Assembly (NCBI GenBank): GCA_039028695.1
Contig: JBCCHN010000021.1
Location: 1-56,445 of the forward strand
DNA: 56,445 nucleotides
Direction of reading: 5' to 3'
DNA from: JANQKX01 sp039028695
GTDB lineage: Bacteria; Pseudomonadota; Alphaproteobacteria; Kiloniellales; Kiloniellaceae
The translations under genes were made by a program, and so were the position numbers. Positions 15,501-21,274 of this stretch are shown in pieces. The number at the start of each line of letters is the position of its first letter. The first letter of the stretch is position 1. The notes beneath the pieces were generated by a model that saw only the letters and a list, made by a program, of their open reading frames with translations, was not told the origin of the DNA and searched no databases.

Positions 15501-16519
15501 TGCTGGCCCATGCGGCGCTAAGGGACAATGCGCCGTTCTATGAGATTATCAACAAGGCGCATCACCGCCTTTATGAAGTGACACCGCATGAGGCGGGAGA
15601 AGTAGCGGAGCCGTTCAAGGAAATCGACAGGCTGCTGCGTAGTTGTTCGGCTTCCTATGCCCGGTTCATGGGACGCCTTACACGTGAGGACAAGGACCTT
15701 TACTTCGCAAGTCTGCCACGGCCGCCCGACCGAGTTGCCTTGAACAAAGCACCAATCCCGCTGCTAGGAGAAGTTAGCGCGCGAAGCCACGCCGACAGAC
15801 TGGCAGCGGCAGCGGTGGGTGAGGTTTTTGACTTTGGCGTACTTGGCGATTTTGCTCTTTACGGCGTACGGTCTCCGGGCCTCGGCGCTCTGGCACTGCA
15901 GGGGCAGGTAGTAGCAGTGTCCCTCGACAGAGAAGCGCGTGACGGCGATGCCGTTATCGCCCTCAATGGTAACAAAATTTACTGTCGTCGATTTTTTGGT
16001 GATACGCGCGACCCCTCGCGCATTGCCCTGGCCTGCGATCGGTGGGGCACGGATAGGGTTCCACCAACCCTGCTGCTCCCCAGGGCAAAGACGCTTCTTC
16101 TGCCGATTGTTGGCGTGCTATACGACCAGGAAAGGTTTGTCGGAAAAGAAGAAGCCTGTCCGGTCGCAACCAGCAAACTTCTGGACAGAAAGCTCGTTGC
16201 CGTGCGCGTAGTTGATGACAGCGCCTACCCTGTCATCCAGAGCGGAGATATAGCTGTGCTGGAAGCCGTCGAGAATCTGACTGATAGGGAGATATCGCGG
16301 CTCGAAGACAGAATCGTTGTGGCGGTCCTGGGCAGCGAAGGAAATAGTTTCGCCTATCTCAAACGGCTCGGAGGCAAAGTCTCACCCGGCACGCGAATCC
16401 TTGAGAATGTGGGTTTAAAGGGCAGCGCCATTGCAATCTCAACCAATGCCGATACTGGCTCACCCGGCATCGGCAAATTGCAGAGGCTCTGGCGAGTGCA
16501 CGGCATGTTTAGGCAATGA
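12521..16519 (+). CDS. SMC/Rad50-like ATPase fused to two LexA/S24-like domains
   Basis: A 1332-residue protein. Residues 1-105 form an unfamiliar N-terminal domain. The ATPase head begins with Walker A GFNGAGKT (143-150), continues into long coiled coil (about 290-500 and 620-770) with a zinc-hook-like CPVC at Cys504/Cys507, and returns to Walker B with Asp841-Asp842 (CILLDDPQTHFD). A helical linker follows. From about 1078 there are two LexA/UmuD-like peptidase S24 domains. The first (PIPLLGEVSARS ... GALALQGQVVAV ... IYCRRFF) has Arg where the catalytic Lys belongs. The second keeps Ser1234 in DDSAYPVIQSGD and Lys1281 in YLKRL. SMC-like heads bind DNA ends; S24 domains self-cleave when RecA is activated. 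An ATPase released or inactivated by such cleavage, probably in phage defence or DNA repair, is inference. I know of no named family with this architecture. Confidence 0.8.
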   Translation: MTNAKTNEPHLEPVNLVDCGLEDVVAALLARRPIAAAADGLHFILDNDNSRKIFAYYARNRNLWPQNKNIQVSEIEEVLKALRNEPPVIKESRTADAKSVRQWKLRRVEAHRFAGLHRHCGEQGEAPEPFVLEIERDVTLVSGFNGAGKTALQNVIIWCLTGKALRSQHMPDEIHEPMDLARTGDGDDEGDGEAESDLALPPVVPIPSGADLEAVGDRPIVDSWAQLTFQDEQLGEICTVRRALTVSARGKVGMSVIGLDELGIPDLAVEAGTLMPGIAAHMRFDEKSTFAQAIAQLTGLKPLEDLGRRSARVVRRLRRDETKATETAAQAEVMEFKERRQNIVDAWSAQLDLGKPSDLISPDQRNEGDEEEDASKKSIADARQLLEEKKQTLESAAETILGTALQLASDDEVKALLQQLGEAADVLKPSSLAVLPSVAVIKNLRAVSDEDCTAADTLIEDLVKRAKAVAERLRNKKESARWQLYAKVAAWHAEHHQDTELKDCPVCGADLEKVPPDALLDKAVKDALAACSKVDSDAAKGADEWERDAAREFLDGLPGGLRAFTDKTPPDDLLSIYHRAYVEDLLAHRAFANRLAPLKKNAGQVWEVAVRDNKLPDAPVPQPIDLPEEFRNGTLDQRIGDIVKAVELSRHRAESTEAIKALVERYIGVAARVEAEEESTAQERPLHDQIEAVRKCVENTAPIVSILRQLDDLERTRKESVGYITRLVLIDEAATAIEAFAGFEGLVFQQVSGLIQALETDTRNWLGTIYSPHYKGGPAYSGIDVGEETRFGLRAAIGGMQVPAYKIMNASLLRACVWAFVFSLWDRVNARLGGMDCILLDDPQTHFDPINAENLAAAIPQMPGHGMHPLITSNDNRFIASIRDKLPDRSTVTPTWHAWTLNPISSSRLTAGVSPAVEEIFERLRELQEDENNAAKAQQFVSTVRLYVENRLWDLLATDPMVMHKPTLADLIQSVRSAHNNGEHPFEEPPFQALLAHAALRDNAPFYEIINKAHHRLYEVTPHEAGEVAEPFKEIDRLLRSCSASYARFMGRLTREDKDLYFASLPRPPDRVALNKAPIPLLGEVSARSHADRLAAAAVGEVFDFGVLGDFALYGVRSPGLGALALQGQVVAVSLDREARDGDAVIALNGNKIYCRRFFGDTRDPSRIALACDRWGTDRVPPTLLLPRAKTLLLPIVGVLYDQERFVGKEEACPVATSKLLDRKLVAVRVVDDSAYPVIQSGDIAVLEAVENLTDREISRLEDRIVVAVLGSEGNSFAYLKRLGGKVSPGTRILENVGLKGSAIAISTNADTGSPGIGKLQRLWRVHGMFRQ

Positions 16520-16861
16520 GATTGCAGGCGCGTTCATGAGACAAATCGCAGGCATTGCGGGCTTATTCTTCGAGGAGCTGTCGAAAGGCAACGACCTGTG
16601 ACACAATTTCGAAACTTGCCAGTCTGACATCGACCAATCTGGTCATTCGCCCGGGTCAGAACGAATCTCTATTCCCCGCCGCTATAGGACGAAAAGCAAG
16701 CATTTAACCGAGGTCGGCTTCGGAGCAAATGATTGCCCTTACAACCTCTTCAATGACAGGGCTTGGTTTAACTAAGGCCGAAAATTGCATTCCAATCGCT
16801 TCCATTGTTCTAAATATCAAGAAAAACAACAAAGCAATGCCGAATTTTGTTTTAATCGAGT
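16520..16861. other. Gene-free stretch between convergent genes
   Basis: About 340 bases between the SMC-S24 stop and the end of the minus-strand RepA-like operon. No gene, RNA or clear terminator was recognised. Composition becomes AT-rich toward 16800. Confidence 0.45.
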
Positions 16862-17362
16862 CTAGGCAACCGCGCTGAGCCGCCCCGCGACCGTCTTGGT
16901 GCTTTGGAAGGACCCCAAGTTCGAATGCGGAATTCGAGGTCCATGAAACCTGGGCATTGACAAAGTTCTTGCGGCGACGGGACTCGGACTCGATCGGCTT
17001 TGGATGTCTAAGCGAAGCTCTGTAATAGAATTCAGCGTTGGCACAATTTGAACCCAGCGATTTTTTTGGTACCTCAGAAGTGATCGGCGGACTTTACCGA
17101 GTTTTTCATCCTCAATAATAGCAGCAAGTATGTTCGGATGAGTGCAAGAAGCACAAAAAGCTTCTAAAATACTATACCCCCCTTTCTCCTTGGAGGGGGG
17201 TATATATTTATATATACCCCTAACCTGCGGAACAACCTTGAAGTCAATGAATTCAATGACTTGCGACCAACCTTGAGCAACCTTTAAGCAACCCATTGAA
17301 GCTAAGAGAATCAACGACTTACAGACAACCACGAACAACCTTGAAGGCAGGTAATCAGTCAT
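16862..17362 (-). CDS. Uncertain ORF coupled to RepA-like ATPase
   Basis: The ATG at 17362 overlaps the TGA of the RepA-like gene (ATGA), a layout typical of translational coupling, and opens 166 codons. The first 60 residues are encoded by repetitive GGTTG-rich DNA and by the alternative-hairpin sequence at 17173-17220, which gives an odd string (GIYKYIPPSKEKGGYS). The later part (LRYQKNRWVQIVPTLNS ...) looks more like protein. No family is recognised. It may be a real replication accessory protein, or the DNA may function mainly as a cis element and the ORF be incidental. Confidence 0.35.
   Translation of the reverse strand: MTDYLPSRLFVVVCKSLILLASMGCLKVAQGWSQVIEFIDFKVVPQVRGIYKYIPPSKEKGGYSILEAFCASCTHPNILAAIIEDEKLGKVRRSLLRYQKNRWVQIVPTLNSITELRLDIQSRSSPSPVAARTLSMPRFHGPRIPHSNLGSFQSTKTVAGRLSAVA
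17173..17220. repeat. Overlapping alternative hairpins
   Basis: Three arms overlap. TATACCCCCC (17173-17182) pairs with GGGGGGTATA (17195-17204). GGGGTATATA (17197-17206) pairs with TATATACCCC (17211-17220) around a 4-base loop. The middle arm can pair with only one partner at a time. Possible roles are an attenuator-like switch or a replication or termination structure. Confidence 0.6.
17230..17346. repeat. CAACC-rich direct repeats
   Basis: GAACAACCTTGAAG occurs exactly at 17230-17243 and 17333-17346. A longer degenerate unit of about 36 bases beginning TCAAYGACTT starts at 17253 and at 17311. They lie just downstream of the RepA-like ATPase stop, next to the alternative hairpins. Confidence 0.5.
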
Positions 17363-18543
17363 GAGCTTTCCCATTTGACGATCTCGATAACATCCTTTTG
17401 TCTGGACTTGGAGTCGGATGATTTGGCTAATCTGATTCGATTGGAATTGAGCAGATCGGTCATGGCATTCTTTAACTCATTTAGCTTCCGGCCTTGGCCC
17501 AATTTGTACTCTAAAATCAACTTTGGGGCGTAGTGTGGTGAGTGCTTTGATGGGCCCGGGGTCAAACCATGCTTAAGCAGCTTCTCTAGCCCTTCGAGAA
17601 AAACACGCTCACAGTTTTGTTCTTCAATGCCTGAAAGGGTACTGTTTAGCGGCTGGATGACATGGAAAAAACCATCATCCCAGCGAAGCCTGATTTCGCC
17701 CTTCATGTCTGAATAATTTGCTTTGGCGCGGGTCAATATCCGAATTTCCGGATTGTCCTCGTCCCGTTTCAACGTAAGCCGCGACCGGACGCCATTGCTC
17801 CATTGTGTGCTGCCAGATGTGTCTCTGCCGTTCCGCATGCCTTCCACACTGGGGTGTCCCAAGAGGACAACGGCGCCATTGATCTCGCGCGCCAGGTTCC
17901 CAGCTATGCAGGACAAGTAAAGCTGTACGTGATTCCGAATAACCTCATTTCCGCCGAAGGTCTCGGCCAATGTGTCGATGATGACAAGGCCGGCTTCGAA
18001 CTCCATGGCTTGGGCCAATAGATGTTCGTACAGCTCTGTTGGGTATAGGCCCGCTTGTGGATCAAAATCTGCAAGAAGGTTGAGTTGCCCCGGTCTACCT
18101 GTCCAAGCCATGCGGTCAAGATTTTCGAACTCCAAGCCCATGGCCTCATTGATATTGGCCTGCCGGCGGGCCAGCTCTTCAATTTCATCCTCAGCGAAAA
18201 ACCCCAAAGCTCGGCGCGGATCGACTTTTTGGCCCAACCAGTCCATCCCCGTCGCGGCTGAGGTCATGAGCATCTGCACCAGCAGTGATTTGCCACTGCC
18301 GCCGTCACCATAGAGGAGCGTCGGCGTGCGATCGGGAATGAAGCCGGGCACACACCAGCTTCGCTCGGGAATTTGAACACCTTGCCAGACCTTTGGCGAA
18401 CTAAAGCGAAGTTCATCGGACCCAAATGGAACCAGGCCTTCACGGATGGCCCGATCCTGGAGAGCCTGCTTAAGCTTTTGCTGTTCGACATAATCCGCCA
18501 GGCGTTTTATGTCATGCGCATCGGCAAACTCCTTGCTGATCAT
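17359..18543 (-). CDS. RepA-like RecA-fold ATPase (AAA_25 type)
   Basis: A 394-residue protein with Walker A GDGGSGKS (79-86), an acidic FFAEDEIEEL segment (about 115-124) and Walker B GLVIIDTLAE with Asp190, followed by the VVLLGHPSVEG strand. This is the layout of RepA/RSF1010-type hexameric helicase relatives (AAA_25) found on plasmids, phages and integrated elements. The C-terminal 110 residues look like a helical or winged-helix domain (LKNAMTDLLNSNRIRL). It overlaps the preceding small gene by four bases and the following ORF by four bases, making a tight three-gene operon. It sits directly at the 3' side of a tRNA gene, which suggests an integrated element. Confidence 0.85.
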   Translation of the reverse strand: MISKEFADAHDIKRLADYVEQQKLKQALQDRAIREGLVPFGSDELRFSSPKVWQGVQIPERSWCVPGFIPDRTPTLLYGDGGSGKSLLVQMLMTSAATGMDWLGQKVDPRRALGFFAEDEIEELARRQANINEAMGLEFENLDRMAWTGRPGQLNLLADFDPQAGLYPTELYEHLLAQAMEFEAGLVIIDTLAETFGGNEVIRNHVQLYLSCIAGNLAREINGAVVLLGHPSVEGMRNGRDTSGSTQWSNGVRSRLTLKRDEDNPEIRILTRAKANYSDMKGEIRLRWDDGFFHVIQPLNSTLSGIEEQNCERVFLEGLEKLLKHGLTPGPSKHSPHYAPKLILEYKLGQGRKLNELKNAMTDLLNSNRIRLAKSSDSKSRQKDVIEIVKWESS

Positions 18544-18707
18544 CGCTCCAGCTCCCTCGCCAGGGATTGCAGCTGGCTTGCAACCAGATCCTTCTCCAAG
18601 GCGATCCTTTCAGGGTCGCCGCGCCAGCCGTCACCGATGCGGCGAACGGTTGTTGCCAGGCTGCGCAATTGGATGAAAATGTTCTGGTTTTGATCTCGGG
18701 GAGCCAT
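18540..18707 (-). CDS. Small helical protein, first gene of RepA-like operon
   Basis: The ATG at 18707 follows GGGAGAG at good spacing and gives 55 residues, largely helical and charged (IQLRSLATTVRRIGDGW, LEKDLVASQLQSLAREL). Its stop overlaps the ATPase start (ATGA). An upstream ATG at 18734 would run through the 11-bp repeats and lacks a binding site. The family is unknown; small helical partners of this kind often precede replication ATPases on mobile elements. Confidence 0.6.
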   Translation of the reverse strand: MAPRDQNQNIFIQLRSLATTVRRIGDGWRGDPERIALEKDLVASQLQSLARELER

Positions 18708-18719
18708 CAAATAACTCTC

Positions 18720-18759
18720 CCATAGCGTGACCATAGCGTGGCCATAGCCCGAAATTCGG
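18720..18759 (-). promoter_or_regulatory. Three 11-bp tandem repeats plus palindrome
   Basis: CCATAGCGTGA (18720-18730), CCATAGCGTGG (18731-18741) and CCATAGCCCG (from 18742) repeat with an 11-bp period, about one helical turn. The palindrome CCGAAATTCGG (18749-18759) overlaps the last copy. They sit immediately upstream of the RepA-like operon, between it and the tRNA gene. This is the usual place for an operator, iteron set or excisionase site. Confidence 0.5.
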
Positions 18760-18792
18760 ACTTGGAATATTCTGCTAAGTTATTGAATTTAC

Positions 18793-18869
<77 letters not shown>

Positions 18870-19077
18870 TAGGGGAGGGGTGGAACACCCCCCAAAGCCG
18901 CGCGGACACTATACCAGCTCGGCCCGCCAGGCTAGGGGGAAATCTCGCCCCCACCTCTCTTTTCCGCCGCTCGGCTCCGGTGCCTGGCCCAACGTAAGAT
19001 CCTATCCCAAATCCCATGCGAATGCCTGGCATCGGCCCCTATTCAGGGCTTCTAATCGGGGTCGCTATTCTGGATCT

Positions 19078-21012
19078 TTATTTTGGGCCTTTATCCATGC
19101 CTTGTTCCATGACCTTCGACAGGCGAGCGGCAAAAGCGGTCGGGTCTTCCAGCGCTTCGCCCTCTAGGATCTTGGCCTGGTCCAAGAGAAGAAAAGCCAT
19201 GTTTTCCAAGCTTTCGCCGGCGCCGTCTTGACCCACATGAGCCGCCAAGCTGCGGATCATGGGGTGCTTGGGGTTGATCTCCAGCACCCGTTGGCTGGAC
19301 TGGTCCAGTTGCTTGTGCTGCTTTAAGATCCGCTCCATGTGCATGTCCAGATCTCCTTCGCCGGCCACCAGGCAGACGGCGCTGGCGGTTAGTCGATCCG
19401 AGGCGCGCACGTCCTTGACCTTGTCCTTCAACGCCAGTTTGACGTAGGCCACCAGCCCATTCACGTCTCTGTCGGCGCCCCCTTCTTGATCGTCCTCTTC
19501 CTGGCTGTCATCACCCTCGGCTTTGGCGACCTTGCTTAGATCCGCATCCCCGCGGGTCACGGACTTGAGCGCCTTGCCCTCATAATCGGGCACCATGGAG
19601 AGCCAAAAGTCGTCTACCGGATCACTGAGGATCAAGACTTCGATGCCTCGCGCCGCGAAGCCCTCCAACTGGGGGCTCTTGGCCAAGGCTTCGGGATTTT
19701 CGCCGCTGATGTAATAGACCTCGTCCTGGCCCTCCTTCATCCGGGCGACGTAGTCGGCCAGACTGGTGAGTTGGTCGCTGACCTGGCCGTCGCCGGATAC
19801 GACCCGAAAGCGAGCCAGCTCCAAAAGGGCGGCGCGCTGTTCCTGGTCCTCATAAATCCCCTCTTTGAGGACGGCGCCGAAGTTATCCCAAAAGGCGGCA
19901 TAGCCCTCGACGTCCTTTTTGGCCTGCTTCTTTAGCTCGCCGATCACGCGCTTACAGATGGCGGCGCGGATCTTGGCCAGCATTGGATTGTGCTGCAGCA
20001 ACTCACGGCTGATGTTGAGGGGCAGGTCCTCGGTATCGATGACGCCGCGCAGAAAACGCAGATAGTGGGGCAGCAATTCGGGACAGTCATCGGTGATGAA
20101 GACTCGCCGAACATAGAGTTTTAGGTGATTCTTGCGGTCCGGGTGAAAAAGATCAAAAGGCTTGGCGGAGGGGACGAAGAGCAGGCCCGTATACTCGATC
20201 TTACCTTCGGCGCGGAAATGCAGCCGCAGCCAAGGCGTGTCGAAACCCTGTCCCACATGGTGATAAAATTCGTTGTATTGCTCGTCGGTGATCTCCGACT
20301 TTGGCCGAGCCCATAAGGCCGAGGCCACGTTGAGGGACTCTTCCTCGCCGTTAGCATCCTCCTTCTCCCCTTCGGCCTTTTCCGGAGCGGTTAATTTGAT
20401 GGGAATGGCGATATGGTCGCTATAGGTCTTAACGATGTGCTTCAGGCGGGTCGAATCCAGAAACTCTTCTTGGCCCTTTTTAATGTGAAGGGTGATCTTT
20501 GTGCCTCGATCTGGCGCGCTGTCGCACTCGCCGACGGAAAAGGCGCCCTTGCCGTCGGAGGTCCAGCGCCAGCCTTGCGGCTCGCCGGCCTTGCGGCTTT
20601 CTACCTCCACTCGGTCGGCCACCATAAAGGCGGAATAAAAGCCGACGCCGAATTGGCCGATCAGGTTGGCGCCGTCTTCCTTTTGCTCCAGATCCGACAT
20701 AAAGGCCGCGGTACCCGAGCGGGCAATGGTGCCCAAGTTCTCCACCAGGTCTGAGCGGTCCATGCCGATACCGTTGTCCGAGATGGCGAGGGTCTTGGCC
20801 GCACTATCACTGGCCAGGCGAATTTCAAAGGGGCCGCCATCTGCAATCAGCTCGGGCGCGGTGATCGAGGCATAGCGCAAGCGGTCGCAGGCGTCCGAGG
20901 CGTTGGAAATCAATTCTCTTAAGAAGATTTCCTTATTGGAATAGAGGGCGTTGGCGACGATGTCCAACAAGCGGCTGACTTCGGCCTGAAAAGAGAGCTG
21001 TTCTTGGGTCAT
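19078..21012 (-). CDS. htpG: Hsp90-family chaperone HtpG
   Basis: A 644-residue cytoplasmic ATP-dependent chaperone of normal length. The N-terminal GHKL ATPase shows ELISNASDACDRLR (the metal/ATP helix), DNGIGMDRSDLVENLGTIA and IGQFGVGFYSAFMVADRV. The middle domain carries the conserved RRVFITDDCPELLPHYLRF and DLPLNISRELLQHNPML. The C-terminal dimerisation domain follows a short acidic insertion (EGDDSQEEDDQEGG). It is divergent from the RNA helicase gene, so about 260 bases between them carry both promoters; no clear sigma-32 site was identified. Confidence 0.96.
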   Translation of the reverse strand: MTQEQLSFQAEVSRLLDIVANALYSNKEIFLRELISNASDACDRLRYASITAPELIADGGPFEIRLASDSAAKTLAISDNGIGMDRSDLVENLGTIARSGTAAFMSDLEQKEDGANLIGQFGVGFYSAFMVADRVEVESRKAGEPQGWRWTSDGKGAFSVGECDSAPDRGTKITLHIKKGQEEFLDSTRLKHIVKTYSDHIAIPIKLTAPEKAEGEKEDANGEEESLNVASALWARPKSEITDEQYNEFYHHVGQGFDTPWLRLHFRAEGKIEYTGLLFVPSAKPFDLFHPDRKNHLKLYVRRVFITDDCPELLPHYLRFLRGVIDTEDLPLNISRELLQHNPMLAKIRAAICKRVIGELKKQAKKDVEGYAAFWDNFGAVLKEGIYEDQEQRAALLELARFRVVSGDGQVSDQLTSLADYVARMKEGQDEVYYISGENPEALAKSPQLEGFAARGIEVLILSDPVDDFWLSMVPDYEGKALKSVTRGDADLSKVAKAEGDDSQEEDDQEGGADRDVNGLVAYVKLALKDKVKDVRASDRLTASAVCLVAGEGDLDMHMERILKQHKQLDQSSQRVLEINPKHPMIRSLAAHVGQDGAGESLENMAFLLLDQAKILEGEALEDPTAFAARLSKVMEQGMDKGPK

Positions 21013-21274
21013 GGGTCTTTTTTGAATTAACTTGGCTGGGATTTGGGCAAAACGCCCGATGAGCGGTATCTGCGGACCTTCGCGGGCTCGCGGAAGTCAT
21101 ATGTGTCATTTTGTCTCGGTTCGCAAGACCCCCGGATCCTTATGAAGGACTCTGTTGAAGCGCCTTCATGATCGACCTCCCTGTTAAAGTGGAGAGGGCC
21201 GGCGCGGTCCGCGGGTCGCTTGGGCCCGATCGAAAGGCTTGCAAGGATCTGTCGGGCCGTCGATTGTACGAGGC

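Noticed and set aside
17173..17346. CRISPR array
   Set aside because: The repeats are few, degenerate and unevenly spaced, and no cas gene is present.
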